A stretch of DNA of 64,000 nt from an uncultured Bacteroidota bacterium (GTDB lineage: Bacteria; Bacteroidota; Bacteroidia; Chitinophagales; Chitinophagaceae), in NCBI GenBank assembly GCA_903837525.1, contig CAILUU010000030.1, positions 78,413 through 142,412 of the forward strand, in the 5' to 3' direction. Positions 33,718 through 43,137 of the stretch are shown here, one piece after another. Below the pieces are notes generated by a model. It was not told where the DNA came from. It saw nothing but the letters and a program-made list of their open reading frames with translations, and made no database searches. A program made the position numbers and the translations under genes. Each line of letters begins with the position of its first letter. Positions within the stretch are counted from its first letter, which is position 1.

Positions 33718-34830
33718 ATGAAAAGATTACTATTGATAGCTTATTTGTTTTGTGCACAAAATATTTTTGCACAAGAGCTTACTGCAGTCCAATATGTAGA
33801 AAAATATAAAGAACTTGCTATAAGAGAAATGAAACGCATGGGTGTACCAGCGGCCATTACACTTGCACAAGGTATTTTAGAAAGCGAAAGTGGCAATAGT
33901 GTTTTGGTAAAAAAATCAAATAATCATTTTGGAATAAAATGTAAAACGAGCTGGACAGCAGGTGGCGTATCGCATGATGATGATGCTACTGGCGAATGCT
34001 TTAGGGTGTATAAAACAGCTGAAGATAGTTACAGAGATCACAGTAATTTTTTACGAAATAATCAACGTTACGGCAATTTATTTACGTTAGATATAACCGA
34101 TTATAAAGGTTGGGCTTACGGGCTAAAAAAAGCTGGATATGCAACTAACCCTCGTTATCCGGAAATTGTAATAAGTAATATTGAAAAATATAATTTGCAA
34201 CAATATACACTAGGTGCTGCAGCAAATGCCCCAAAATATGATGCTAGCCAATTTGACGATGATGCAAAAGAAGAGAATAAAGTTATTTTAGAAAATGACG
34301 AAGCTAATTTAAGTACGTTAGATGTATCGAATACAGTAGTAAAAGTTAATGGAACAAAATGCGTATTAGCCAATAAAGGAACATCGCTATTATTTATTGC
34401 AACTAAAAATAATATTGCGTTAAGTAAATTGTTAGAGTTTAACGAACTTGCAGAAGATGGTCTTTTAGCAAAAGACCAATATGTTTTTTTACAAAAAAAA
34501 GATAAGATAGGGGATAGAGAATTTTATCTAACACAAAAAGGGGAAAGCGCCTTTGATGTAGCACAAAAAAGTGGTATTCAATTGCAATACTTACTTGATT
34601 ATAATAAACTAAGCGAAAACCGCATTTTACCAACCGGTACCAAATTGTTGTTAAAACCAAAAGATAAAATAAATACATCGCAAAAAAATAATTTACATAC
34701 AGTAGCTTCAAAAGAAGGATTATATAGTATAGCAAAAAAATATAACATTACGGTTGATCAATTACGTACTTGGAATTTATTAACAAGCGACAGTTTAAGA
34801 ATAGGACAACAATTAAAAATTAGCGAATAA
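33718..34830 (+). CDS. Secreted N-acetylglucosaminidase with LysM domains
   Basis: A 370-residue protein with a signal peptide (cleavage near NIFAQE). An FlgJ-like glucosaminidase domain (GH73, about 22-165) has the catalytic region AAITLAQGILESESGNS and the conserved NNHFGIKCK. After an acidic linker there are three LysM-type repeats, the last being HTVASKEGLYSIAKKYNITV. It cleaves and binds peptidoglycan in the periplasm or at the surface. It directly follows the O-methyltransferase and precedes hpt by 10 bases, so the genes 32383-35374 probably form one transcript despite unrelated functions. Confidence 0.9.
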   Translation: MKRLLLIAYLFCAQNIFAQELTAVQYVEKYKELAIREMKRMGVPAAITLAQGILESESGNSVLVKKSNNHFGIKCKTSWTAGGVSHDDDATGECFRVYKTAEDSYRDHSNFLRNNQRYGNLFTLDITDYKGWAYGLKKAGYATNPRYPEIVISNIEKYNLQQYTLGAAANAPKYDASQFDDDAKEENKVILENDEANLSTLDVSNTVVKVNGTKCVLANKGTSLLFIATKNNIALSKLLEFNELAEDGLLAKDQYVFLQKKDKIGDREFYLTQKGESAFDVAQKSGIQLQYLLDYNKLSENRILPTGTKLLLKPKDKINTSQKNNLHTVASKEGLYSIAKKYNITVDQLRTWNLLTSDSLRIGQQLKISE

Positions 34831-34840
34831 AATTTATACA

Positions 34841-35374
34841 ATGCAAATACAAGTTTTTGATAAAACATTTGAACCATACATTACTGCAACACAAATAAAT
34901 GAACAAATTAAAAAAATAGCAGCGCAGTTAAATATAGATTATGCAGGTAAGCGACCCTTGTTTATAGCTATTTTAAATGGTTCTTTTATGTTTGCTTCTG
35001 ATTTATTTAAAGAGCTTACTATTGATGCCGAAATTTGTTTCATAAAACTAGCATCGTATAAGGGCACAAAAAGTACAGGTAATGTAATTACCTCAATTGG
35101 GTTAGATATTCCTTTAACCGATAGACACTTAATAATCGTAGAGGATATTGTAGATACAGGCAAAACTTTAGATGCATTTTTGCCGCAATTAATTAACCAA
35201 CAGCCCGTTACTTTAAAAATAGCCGCTTTACTTCATAAGCCAGAAGCATTGCAATTTCCAGTAACCATTGATTATTTGGGTTTTGAAGTACCTAATAAAT
35301 TTTTATTGGGCTATGGGCTTGATTATGATGGACTTGGACGTAATCTTAAGGAAATTTATAAGCTTGTTGAATAA
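34841..35374 (+). CDS. hpt: Hypoxanthine phosphoribosyltransferase
   Basis: A 177-residue purine salvage enzyme. The PRPP-binding loop is VEDIVDTGKTLDAFLPQL (about 103-120), and the flexible active-site loop has ASYKGTKSTGNV. C-terminal PNKFLLGYGLDYDGLGRNL carries the Asp that recognises the purine ring. Together these mark the hypoxanthine/guanine group. Length is normal. It is the last gene of the probable 32383-35374 transcript; no terminator is evident after it. Confidence 0.93.
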   Translation: MQIQVFDKTFEPYITATQINEQIKKIAAQLNIDYAGKRPLFIAILNGSFMFASDLFKELTIDAEICFIKLASYKGTKSTGNVITSIGLDIPLTDRHLIIVEDIVDTGKTLDAFLPQLINQQPVTLKIAALLHKPEALQFPVTIDYLGFEVPNKFLLGYGLDYDGLGRNLKEIYKLVE

Positions 35375-35450
35375 TAAATTCACTCAAAGGCATCATTTTT
35401 GGGCAATAAATTGTATATATAGAAAATATTTTTTACCTTAACAACGAACA

Positions 35451-37256
35451 TTGTCTTTGTTAAAAAAAATAATACATATTGTATGTCTTTTACTATTAGC
35501 AAATTTTGCTAATGCCCAATACTATTTACGTGGAGAGGTAAGAGACGAAAAAAATAAACCGTTACAAAACGCTAAAATTTTTCTACACACATCTAAGCAA
35601 TTATACTATTCTGGTAGTTCTGGTGGGTTTGGCATTACTACACACACATTAGTGGATAGCGCAACCATATCTCAAGAAGGTTACGAAACTAAAACTATAA
35701 AAATACAATCTGACGTATGGCAAAATTTTATTTTAAAAGTATCATCATCTAACGCAAATAAAAATAAGCCCAAATTAATATCGGTAACAAAAAATTTGCA
35801 ACAAAATGCAAGACTAAAATGGTTTGTTGATGAGGAAACCTACTTTCAAATTGTAGAAAACGATTTTGTACATGCTAGTGAATTTAATAGCACTGGATTT
35901 TCATTAAATGTAAATAAAGCCTCGTATAGTAATGTACGTAGGTTTTTAAATGTAGGAAGTACAGTGCCTCCAGATGCTGTTCGTACCGAAGAATTAATTA
36001 ACTATTTTAATTTACATTATAAGCAACCTGAAAAAAAAGATATTTTTAATATTGAATCTCAATTAACCAATTGCCCTTGGAACCAAGCAAGCCAATTGCT
36101 CTATATAAACGTAAATGCACAAAAGCTAGATTTAGAAAAAGTGCCTTCTGGTAATTTTGTTTTTTTGGTAGATGCTTCGGGAAGCATGGACATGCCCAAT
36201 AAGCTCCCTTTATTAAAAGCCGCCTTTCAACTTTTTGTAAAAAATTTAAGAGATAAAGATACCATGTCGGTTGTAATTTATGGTGGTACAGTGACTGTAT
36301 GGCTACCCCCAACTGGCGGAGCTGAAAAAGAGAAAATTATAAAACGAATAGAGGAGTTAGAAGCAATGGGAGATACCCCAGGGGAAGCAGCAATTTTAAC
36401 AGCCTATCGTTTAGCGGAACATACATTTATTAAAGATGGAAATAATAGAGTAGTACTTTGTACAGATGGTGATTTTAATGTAGGCATTACCTCCGAAAAA
36501 GATTTGGATGATTTAATTACAAAGGAACGACAAAAAGGAGTTTATCTTACTTGCTTAGGTGTAGGAATGGGTAATTTTAAAGATAGTAAATTAGAGACAT
36601 TAGCAAAACGAGGTAATGGTAACTATGCTTATTTAGATAATATTGCCGAAGCCGAAAAAGTATTGGTAAAAGAACTAACACAAACTTTTTATGCAGTAGC
36701 AGACGATGTTTATATGAACGTACAATTTAATCCTGAATTGGTAAAAGAGTATAAGTTAATTGGATTCGATAATAAAAGAGATGCAGTAGCTGACAGTACT
36801 ACAGATATGGAAGGTGGCGAAATTGGAAGTGGCAATAGCACCCTTGCCTTGTTTGAAATACAACCTGTTGACACTAACGCTTTATCAACAAAATTATCTA
36901 ATCAAACAATGGCAACGTTAAGTTTAAAATATGGTTTGTGTAACGATTCAACCCAAGTTACAAAAGTATACGACTGTCCTTATAAGTTAGAAGAGTTTAA
37001 AACTATACATAACGATTATCAATTTGCTGCAGCTGTTGCTATGTTTTCTTACAAATTAAAACAATCAAAATTTGGTAAGCATATTGATTGGTTAGATATT
37101 GAAACAATAACATTGGAAAGTTACAAGTCAGATAATTATTTGCAAAACGATTTTTTACAACTCGTACACAAAGCCAAAGAAATTTATACAGGTACACAAA
37201 AAAGAAAAAGAAAGAAGAGTAATTATAACAATCCCTCATCCGAAAAACTAAAATAA
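35451..37256 (+). CDS. Secreted von Willebrand factor A domain protein (YfbK-like)
   Basis: A 601-residue protein with a signal peptide (LLKKIIHIVCLLLLANFANAQ), an N-terminal carboxypeptidase-regulatory-like beta domain (about 22-90), the VWA-associated N-terminal region typical of YfbK-like proteins (FSLNVNKASYSNVRRFLNVG), and a VWA domain (about 235-410). The metal-ion-dependent adhesion site is intact: DASGSM with TDGDFNVG. The C-terminal domain (DUF3520-like) follows. There is no ATG near the start; an in-frame stop lies at 35439-35441 and TTG at 35451 or 35457 must be used. The lysine-rich tail is antisense to the end of radC over 34 bases. It probably mediates protein contacts at the surface; the partner is unknown. 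Confidence 0.85.
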   Translation: MSLLKKIIHIVCLLLLANFANAQYYLRGEVRDEKNKPLQNAKIFLHTSKQLYYSGSSGGFGITTHTLVDSATISQEGYETKTIKIQSDVWQNFILKVSSSNANKNKPKLISVTKNLQQNARLKWFVDEETYFQIVENDFVHASEFNSTGFSLNVNKASYSNVRRFLNVGSTVPPDAVRTEELINYFNLHYKQPEKKDIFNIESQLTNCPWNQASQLLYINVNAQKLDLEKVPSGNFVFLVDASGSMDMPNKLPLLKAAFQLFVKNLRDKDTMSVVIYGGTVTVWLPPTGGAEKEKIIKRIEELEAMGDTPGEAAILTAYRLAEHTFIKDGNNRVVLCTDGDFNVGITSEKDLDDLITKERQKGVYLTCLGVGMGNFKDSKLETLAKRGNGNYAYLDNIAEAEKVLVKELTQTFYAVADDVYMNVQFNPELVKEYKLIGFDNKRDAVADSTTDMEGGEIGSGNSTLALFEIQPVDTNALSTKLSNQTMATLSLKYGLCNDSTQVTKVYDCPYKLEEFKTIHNDYQFAAAVAMFSYKLKQSKFGKHIDWLDIETITLESYKSDNYLQNDFLQLVHKAKEIYTGTQKRKRKKSNYNNPSSEKLK

Positions 37257-37927
37257 CCCTCTTCACTAACAATAATATGGTCCATTATTTGAATATCAAA
37301 ATAAGTTGCCGCTTGTTTAATTTTAAGCGTTACTGTCTCATCGGCACGGCTAGGGTTTAAATTACCACTTGGGTGGTTATGGCACAATACAATTCTTGTT
37401 GCATCATGTTCCAATGCTTTCTTTAAAATTATTCTTGGGTCTACAACTGTACCAGTAATACCCCCTTTACTAATTATTTCAAAATGATTTAATTTACAAG
37501 CTTGGTTTAAAAACAAAACAGCAAAAACTTCAAATTTATAATCTTTAAGTAGGGGCTGTAAATAATTCCCTATTTTTTTGCTGGAGTTCAACACCGGTTT
37601 ATCTAAAGTACTAGCCACTTGGCGTCTATTACCTAATTCAAGTGCAGCCGCTATAGTTATAGCCTTTGCTTGCCCAATACCTTTTATTTTTTGTAAATCT
37701 TTAAGCGATAGCTTTCCTAACTCTACTAAATTATTACTACCCAGCTGTAATATTTCTTTAGCTAACTCTACAGCACTTTTTTCTTTACTACCATTATTTA
37801 TCAATATAGCAATCAATTCACTATTACTAAGGGTATTGGCACCATTAAGCACCATCTTCTCTCTAGGCCGGTCATCAATAGCCCAATTTTTTATAGATGT
37901 GGAAGGGTTGTTGAAATTATCCATCAC
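37223..37927 (-). CDS. radC: RadC/JAMM-domain protein
   Basis: A 234-residue protein. The N-terminal helix-hairpin-helix region includes LQKIKGIGQAKAITIAAAL. The C-terminal JAB1/MPN metalloprotease-like domain has the motif HNHPSGNLNPSRAD, with the zinc-binding residues complete. RadC is named a DNA repair protein, but its true role is uncertain. It is convergent with the VWA gene and shares 34 bases with it. A second ATG three bases downstream is equally possible as the start. Confidence 0.9.
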   Translation of the reverse strand: MMDNFNNPSTSIKNWAIDDRPREKMVLNGANTLSNSELIAILINNGSKEKSAVELAKEILQLGSNNLVELGKLSLKDLQKIKGIGQAKAITIAAALELGNRRQVASTLDKPVLNSSKKIGNYLQPLLKDYKFEVFAVLFLNQACKLNHFEIISKGGITGTVVDPRIILKKALEHDATRIVLCHNHPSGNLNPSRADETVTLKIKQAATYFDIQIMDHIIVSEEGYFSFSDEGLL

Positions 37928-37956
37928 ATCAAATATAAAGGTTAAAAAGTAAATGA

Positions 37957-37964
37957 TACATTTG
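37957..37964 (+). promoter_or_regulatory. Candidate -7 element (TACATTTG) for prs
   Basis: TACATTTG fits TAnnTTTG and is followed by GC as in the other promoters of this window. It lies 86 bases before the prs start. No TTG was found at the 19-base spacing, so support is partial. Confidence 0.4.
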
Positions 37965-38049
37965 CAAGAATAAATGTTGTGCTTTGTGCGTACTAAGGCG
38001 TAAAAAATCCAACAAAATCATCTTTAATTAACCATACAATAACAAATTA

Positions 38050-39003
38050 ATGGAAACATCTGTAAAATTATTTTCTGGTACAGGCTCAAAATATCTTGCC
38101 GAAAAAATTGCAACAAAATTTGGCGAAGCATTAGGTAAAGTAAAAATTCAACGCTTTAGCGATGGAGAAATTTATGTAGAGTTTGAAGAAAGTATTAGAG
38201 GGAAATTTGTTTTTTTAATACAAAGCACTTTTGCCCCAACCGATAATATGATGGAGTTGTTGTTAATGATTGATGCTGCAAAAAGAGCATCTGCCTATAA
38301 AGTTATTGCCGTAATTCCCTACTATGGTTTTGCAAGGCAAGATAGAAAAGATAGACCCAGAGTGGCTATTGGTAGTAAATTAGTAGCCAATATGTTAACA
38401 GCTGCGGGTGCAGATAGAGTGATTACAATGGATTTACATGCACCACAAATTCAAGGTTATTTTGATATTCCCGTAGATCATCTTGAGTCTTCAGCAGTTT
38501 TTTTACCTTATATCGAAAGTTTGAAATTAGATAACCTAATTTTTGCTGCACCGGATGTAGGTAGTGCAAATCGAATAAGAGAGTTTGCTACGTATTTTGA
38601 ATGCGAAATGGTTATTTGTGATAAGCACAGAAAAAGAGCAAATGAAATTGCTAGCATGGTTGTTATTGGCGATGTTACTGATAAAGATGTAGTAATAGTG
38701 GATGATATTTGTGATACGGGAGGCACATTAGCAAAAAGTGCAGGATTATTAAAAGAGAAAGGTGCTAAAAGTGTACGGGCATTAATAACCCATCCTGTAT
38801 TAAGTGGTAATGCCTACGAAACTATACAAAATAGTGTACTAGAAGAATTGGTTGTTTGCGATACCATCCCTATTAAAGAGGGTTATAGTAAAATAAAAGT
38901 TATAAGTACCGACCAATTGTTTGCAACTACCATACGTAATGCCTTTGAAAATAAAAGTATCAACGAATTATTTATGAGGAGTAAGATGGCAAATAAGAAA
39001 TAA
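38050..39003 (+). CDS. prs: Ribose-phosphate pyrophosphokinase
   Basis: A 317-residue enzyme that makes PRPP from ribose 5-phosphate and ATP. Family motifs are FSDGEIYVEFEESIRG near the N-terminus, the ATP-site segment YGFARQDRKDRPR, and MDLHAPQIQGYFDIPVDHL. The PRPP-binding loop is VVIVDDICDTGGTLAKSA. Length and motifs are those of class I enzymes. The promoter of rplY starts only four bases after its stop. Confidence 0.95.
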   Translation: METSVKLFSGTGSKYLAEKIATKFGEALGKVKIQRFSDGEIYVEFEESIRGKFVFLIQSTFAPTDNMMELLLMIDAAKRASAYKVIAVIPYYGFARQDRKDRPRVAIGSKLVANMLTAAGADRVITMDLHAPQIQGYFDIPVDHLESSAVFLPYIESLKLDNLIFAAPDVGSANRIREFATYFECEMVICDKHRKRANEIASMVVIGDVTDKDVVIVDDICDTGGTLAKSAGLLKEKGAKSVRALITHPVLSGNAYETIQNSVLEELVVCDTIPIKEGYSKIKVISTDQLFATTIRNAFENKSINELFMRSKMANKK

Positions 39004-39007
39004 GCAA

Positions 39008-39037
39008 TTGTCAATTGCCTATTTTCCCCTACTTTTG
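39008..39037 (+). promoter_or_regulatory. Promoter of rplY (TTG, 19 bases, TACTTTTG)
   Basis: TTG at 39008-39010 and TACTTTTG at 39030-39037 are separated by exactly 19 bases, the canonical spacing for the Bacteroidota primary sigma. It lies 27 bases before the rplY ATG. It overlaps an in-frame extension of rplY to the TTG, which argues that the extension is not translated. Confidence 0.75.
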
Positions 39038-39064
39038 CACCTCAAAAATAAAAATTTTAATAAA

Positions 39065-39709
39065 ATGAAATCAATTACAATCGAAGGACAACTGAGGACC
39101 GAAAGCGGAAAAAAAGCCACCCGCCAACTTCGCTCTCAGCAACTTGTGCCAGCTGTAATTTATGGTGGCCAAAAAGAAGTTAGCTTCTCTGCACCTGCAG
39201 CATCCTTTAAATCAATCGTTTACACTTCAGAATTTAAATTAGCTGAAATAAAGGTAGAGGGTAAATCGTATCGTTGTATCCTTAAAGATTTACAATTTGA
39301 TAAAGTATCCGATGCATTAATTCATGTAGATTTTTTAGAGTTAGTAGAAGATAAAAAAGTTATTGCAACGTTACCACTTAAATTTACAGGTACACCTGCT
39401 GGGGTTAAAGCCGGTGGTAAATTAGTACTTAAAATTAAAAATGTAAAGGTAAAAACCTTACCTAAGTATTTAAGAGAAAACATTGAAATGGATTTAACTG
39501 CCTTGGAATTAAACGAAAACGTACGTATTCAAGATATTAAGGCCGATAACATGGAAATTATGAACTCTCCACGTATTCCAGTAGCTTCTGTAACCATGAC
39601 TCGTCAATTAAAGCAAGAAGAAACTGCTGCTGCCAAGGCTGCTCCAGCTGCTAAAGGCGCTGCTGCACCTGCTGCTGCAAAAGCTGCTGCACCTGCTGCA
39701 AAAAAATAA
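39065..39709 (+). CDS. rplY: 50S ribosomal protein L25 (CTC type)
   Basis: A 214-residue two-domain L25/TL5/CTC protein that binds 5S rRNA. The N-terminal domain begins MKSITIEGQLRTESGKKATR; the C-terminal CTC domain follows (about 95-185). The tail is an Ala/Pro/Lys low-complexity stretch (about 188-214), common in Bacteroidota L25. The start at 39065 is chosen over a TTG at 39008 because the intervening segment contains the promoter and no conserved residues. A strong terminator follows. Confidence 0.95.
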   Translation: MKSITIEGQLRTESGKKATRQLRSQQLVPAVIYGGQKEVSFSAPAASFKSIVYTSEFKLAEIKVEGKSYRCILKDLQFDKVSDALIHVDFLELVEDKKVIATLPLKFTGTPAGVKAGGKLVLKIKNVKVKTLPKYLRENIEMDLTALELNENVRIQDIKADNMEIMNSPRIPVASVTMTRQLKQEETAAAKAAPAAKGAAAPAAAKAAAPAAKK

Positions 39710-39730
39710 TAACAAGTTACTTAACATAAT

Positions 39731-39761
39731 AAAAAGCTCTCCTATCAAAGGAGAGTTTTTT
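39731..39761 (+). terminator. Rho-independent terminator of rplY
   Basis: The arms CTCTCCT (39737-39743) and AGGAGAG (39749-39755) with a five-base loop, preceded by A5 and followed by T6. Confidence 0.88.
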
Positions 39762-39874
39762 ATTTAAAAAATGGTTGATTTATACAAAGATCATATAAAA
39801 TTTACCGCTTTTAATTAAAATTTACCAACTGTAAACCGCCAACCGTTAACTGCTAACGGTAAACCAAAACTCAC

Positions 39875-39882
39875 TAACTTTG
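39875..39882 (+). promoter_or_regulatory. Candidate -7 element (TAACTTTG) for yidC
   Basis: TAACTTTGC lies 19 bases before the yidC ATG and matches TAnnTTTG. No TTG occurs at the expected upstream spacing. Confidence 0.45.
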
Positions 39883-39901
39883 CCCACTTAAAAATAGTTA
39901 A

Positions 39902-41758
39902 ATGTTTAAAGATAAAAATACGATTATAGGTTTTTCATTAATAGGGCTTTTGCTTTTTGGAATGATGTATTTTAATAATAAAAATCAACAGGCCTATCAA
40001 AAAGAAGAAAAAAGAAAAGCTGATTCTGTTGCAGCTAAAAAACCAAAAGTTGATCCTAAACTTGCTGTACTAGATTCTTTAAAAACAGATAGTATCAAAA
40101 AAGCCCAGGCTCAAATACAAATTCAAAAAGGCTTTCCTACAAGCGATGCAAAGGAAGAATTGGTTACCTTAGAAAATGAGGTAGTTAAAATTACGTTTAC
40201 CAATAAAGGCGCCCAACCTAAAGAGGTTGAATTAAAGAAATTTAAAACTTTCGATGGTAAGCCCTTGTTTTTACAAAAAGGAAATTTTAATAAAATTAGT
40301 TACGATATAATTGCAGGAACTAATGCTGTCATAAAATCTGGCGATGCAATTTTTGTAAATGGCGGTAAAAAAGAGATTGCCGATAAATCTCAAAGTATAT
40401 CGTTTACGTTAAAAGATAGTGCAGGGAATGAGCTTACCCATCAATACACTCTTAAACCAGATGATTATATGCTGGATTTTAACATTGTAGCTAATGGTGC
40501 AAATCAATTATTTACAAACAATACCATTAACTTACTTTGGCAAACAGAAATGCCTCAGGTAGAAAAAACCTTAAGCTACGAAAGGCAACAAACTAACTTA
40601 AGTTATTACAATAACGACAAGTTCGATTTTTCAAGTATGATGAGTGAAGGAAATGAAAAGTTTGAAAAAGGGGTAAGTTGGTTAGCCGTAAGTCCACAGT
40701 TTTTTGTAAACACATTAATTGCTAAAAATAAATTTCAAACCGCCGAAATAAGCTGGGTATTACCAGCCGATTCATTAAATATTGTTTCACAATCTACAGC
40801 TACTTGCAAATTAGCAGTACCTGCAAATAATGCCACCATACCGCTGCAACTGTATTATGGACCTAATGATTATAACATACTAAAAAAGTATGGTAATCAA
40901 ATGCAACAAATCGTTCCTTATGGTAGTGGCCCATTCTCTTTTGTAAAATATATAAATCGTCATTTTTTATTACCCATTTGGGATTTTTTAAGAAGCCATG
41001 TGGCTAATTATGGGTTAGTAATTTTATTACTTACACTTTTAATACGTTTAATAACATCGCCCATTTTGTATAAAAGTTATTTGAGCGGAGCAAAAATGAA
41101 GGCACTTAAACCAGAGGTAGATGCATTAAGAGCTAAAAATACAAATGCAAAAACTAAAGAGTTTGACCAACAAGCGTTTGGTGTAGAGCAAATGAAATTA
41201 TGGAAATCTGCAGGTGTTAGTCCATTGGGTGGGTGTTTGCCGGCACTACTACAAATTCCTATATTTATGAGTTTGTATTATTTCTTTCAAAGTAATATAG
41301 CCTTAAGGGGACAAAATTTTTTATGGGCAAAAGATTTAGCCGCTTACGATTCAGTATTAAAATTACCGTTCGATATCCCATTTTATGGCGATCATGTAAG
41401 TTTATTTACTATAACAGCTACGCTTACCAGTTTATTAATTTCGATTTATAGTATGAGCAGTATGCAAGACAATACCAACCCAGTAATGAAGTATATGCCT
41501 TATATTTTCCCTGTATTATTATTAGGGGTATTCAATAATTTACCATCTGCATTAACTTGGTATTATACCGTATCAAATACCATTACTTTATTGTTACAAA
41601 TATTAATTCAAAAGTATATTATCAATCCAGATAAAATACGTACTGCAATAGCAGAAAATATGAAAAAGCCTGTAAAGCAAAGTAAATTTGCAGAACGATT
41701 ACAGGCTATGCAGGAAACACAAAAAAAAGTGCAAGACTTAAAGAATAAAGGCAAATAA
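39902..41758 (+). CDS. yidC: Membrane protein insertase YidC
   Basis: A 618-residue inner-membrane insertase. An N-terminal helix (about 7-24) is followed by a charged linker and the large periplasmic domain (about 75-350). The conserved five-helix insertase core is at the C-terminus, with segments ANYGLVILLLTLLIRLITSP, the helical hairpin (MKALKPEVDALRAKN), and GVSPLGGCLPALLQIPIFMS. It works with SecY or alone to insert membrane proteins. It is transcribed alone: no rnpA or rpmH is nearby, as is usual in Bacteroidota. Confidence 0.95.
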   Translation: MFKDKNTIIGFSLIGLLLFGMMYFNNKNQQAYQKEEKRKADSVAAKKPKVDPKLAVLDSLKTDSIKKAQAQIQIQKGFPTSDAKEELVTLENEVVKITFTNKGAQPKEVELKKFKTFDGKPLFLQKGNFNKISYDIIAGTNAVIKSGDAIFVNGGKKEIADKSQSISFTLKDSAGNELTHQYTLKPDDYMLDFNIVANGANQLFTNNTINLLWQTEMPQVEKTLSYERQQTNLSYYNNDKFDFSSMMSEGNEKFEKGVSWLAVSPQFFVNTLIAKNKFQTAEISWVLPADSLNIVSQSTATCKLAVPANNATIPLQLYYGPNDYNILKKYGNQMQQIVPYGSGPFSFVKYINRHFLLPIWDFLRSHVANYGLVILLLTLLIRLITSPILYKSYLSGAKMKALKPEVDALRAKNTNAKTKEFDQQAFGVEQMKLWKSAGVSPLGGCLPALLQIPIFMSLYYFFQSNIALRGQNFLWAKDLAAYDSVLKLPFDIPFYGDHVSLFTITATLTSLLISIYSMSSMQDNTNPVMKYMPYIFPVLLLGVFNNLPSALTWYYTVSNTITLLLQILIQKYIINPDKIRTAIAENMKKPVKQSKFAERLQAMQETQKKVQDLKNKGK

Positions 41759-41785
41759 ACGTTAAAGTAAACAATAAACTATGCT

Positions 41786-41822
41786 GACCTGCAACTATTT
41801 AAACTAGTTGCAGGTCTTTTTT
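41786..41822 (+). terminator. Rho-independent terminator of yidC
   Basis: Perfect 12-bp arms GACCTGCAACTA (41786-41797) and TAGTTGCAGGTC (41805-41816), seven-base loop, then T6. Confidence 0.92.
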
Positions 41823-41879
41823 AATATAATAAGTAAAGTCTGGCATACGATTTTCTTATCTTTATAAAAACAACAAAAG

Positions 41880-42551
41880 ATGATGAATAAAAAGAACATA
41901 CTAATGGTTTTACTAATGTTTTTAACCGTTAGTAGTTTTGCCCAAAAAACATTGAGTGAGGGCACTATTGTATATGATGTAGTTGTAAATTCAGGTAATA
42001 AAGAGCCGCAAATGGCAGATGCATTAGATGGCGCTAAAACAACGGTCTATTTAAAAGGAAGTAAAAGCCGAACCGATATGGTAAGTGCTTTAGGTACCGA
42101 GAGTAATATTTATGATTCAAAAACGGGCAATGCTATAATATTGAAAGAATATAGCAGTCAAAAATTAATGATTACACTCACTAAAGAAAATTGGGAGACA
42201 AAAAATAAAGCATATAGCAATGTAAGGTTTGAATTTTCGCCAGAAACCAAAGAAATTAACGGTTACAGCTGTAAAAAGGCAATCGCTAAAATGAGTAATG
42301 GTAAAACCTTTAATGTATATTATACCACCGATGTGGTAGTATCTAATAAAGAATATAATTATACTTTTAAAGATTTACCTGGTTTGGCTATACAATACGA
42401 AATTGAAGCTGGTAAAACTAAAATTAAATATACCGTAAGTATAGTTGATTTTGCTGCAGTGGCCACCTCAAAATTTGATACGCCCAAAACTGGCTACCGC
42501 GTAATGACTTACGAGGAAAATCAACAAATGAAAAAATCGGGGATACAATAA
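41880..42551 (+). CDS. GLPGLI-like secreted protein
   Basis: A 223-residue protein with a signal peptide (cleavage after SFAQ, about residue 21). It resembles the Bacteroidota GLPGLI family: the signature here is FKDLPGLAIQYEIEAG (about 160-175), preceded by INGYSCKKAIAKM and VYYTTDVVV, which are the usual companions. The family is predicted to be periplasmic or surface beta-rich and has no known function. The start could be the second ATG (MNKKNIL). It stands alone between two strong terminators, so it has its own promoter. Confidence 0.75.
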   Translation: MMNKKNILMVLLMFLTVSSFAQKTLSEGTIVYDVVVNSGNKEPQMADALDGAKTTVYLKGSKSRTDMVSALGTESNIYDSKTGNAIILKEYSSQKLMITLTKENWETKNKAYSNVRFEFSPETKEINGYSCKKAIAKMSNGKTFNVYYTTDVVVSNKEYNYTFKDLPGLAIQYEIEAGKTKIKYTVSIVDFAAVATSKFDTPKTGYRVMTYEENQQMKKSGIQ

Positions 42552-42571
42552 AATAGGGAGCAATTAATTTA

Positions 42572-42606
42572 AAAAAAGTTTAGTGAACACATCACTAAAC
42601 TTTTTT
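42572..42606 (+). terminator. Terminator after the GLPGLI-like gene
   Basis: Perfect 15-bp arms, AAAAAAGTTTAGTGA (42572-42586) and TCACTAAACTTTTTT (42592-42606), with a five-base loop. It isolates the ribosomal cluster from upstream transcription. Confidence 0.9.
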
Positions 42607-42766
42607 ATTTTACTCAATAACGTAATATTAAGGGTTTATAAAAGGTGAAACTATTTTTAATGCATTAAAAATCAACTGTTTAATAGCATTTGTAAAGCTC
42701 ATTTTCGTTTAGGTGGGCATAAATTAGGAGGGAGTATAAAATATCTCAAAAATATTACTCAATCTC

Positions 42767-42797
42767 TTTGCTATATAAAATACAACCCTTACCTTTG
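42767..42797 (+). promoter_or_regulatory. Promoter of the ribosomal protein cluster (TTTG, 19 bases, TACCTTTG)
   Basis: TTTG at 42767-42770 and TACCTTTG at 42790-42797 match both Bacteroidota promoter boxes with the ideal 19-base spacer. Transcription would begin near 42803, about 25 bases before the rpsJ ATG. This is the only full promoter I see for the 12.5-kb cluster. Confidence 0.8.
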
Positions 42798-42826
42798 CAC
42801 TCCAAATTAAAAAAAGCTCTTTTAAT

Positions 42827-43132
42827 ATGTCACAAAGAATTAGAATAAAATTACAGTCTTACGACCACAACTTAGTAGATAAATCTGCCGAAAAAATCGT
42901 AAAAACTGTACGTAGTACAGGTGCAGTAGTAACAGGACCAATTCCTTTGCCTACACACAAAAAAATATTTACTGTATTACGTAGCCCTCACGTTAATAAA
43001 AAAGCAAGAGAGCAATTTCAATTGTGTACACATAAGCGTTTATTAGACATTTACACTAGCAGCAGCCGTACGGTAGATGCTTTAAGTAAGTTAGACTTAC
43101 CAAGTGGTGTTGATGTTGAAATCAAAGCATAA
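42827..43132 (+). CDS. rpsJ: 30S ribosomal protein S10
   Basis: A 101-residue protein of normal length with the S10 pattern [21 protein letters not shown] and the loop [28 protein letters not shown]. It is first in the cluster and directly downstream of a strong promoter. In most Bacteroidota rpsL, rpsG and fusA precede it; here they are absent. A structured 155-base spacer separates it from rplC. Confidence 0.97.
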   Translation: MSQRIRIKLQSYDHNLVDKSAEKIVKTVRSTGAVVTGPIPLPTHKKIFTVLRSPHVNKKAREQFQLCTHKRLLDIYTSSSRTVDALSKLDLPSGVDVEIKA

Positions 43133-43137
43133 TGAAC

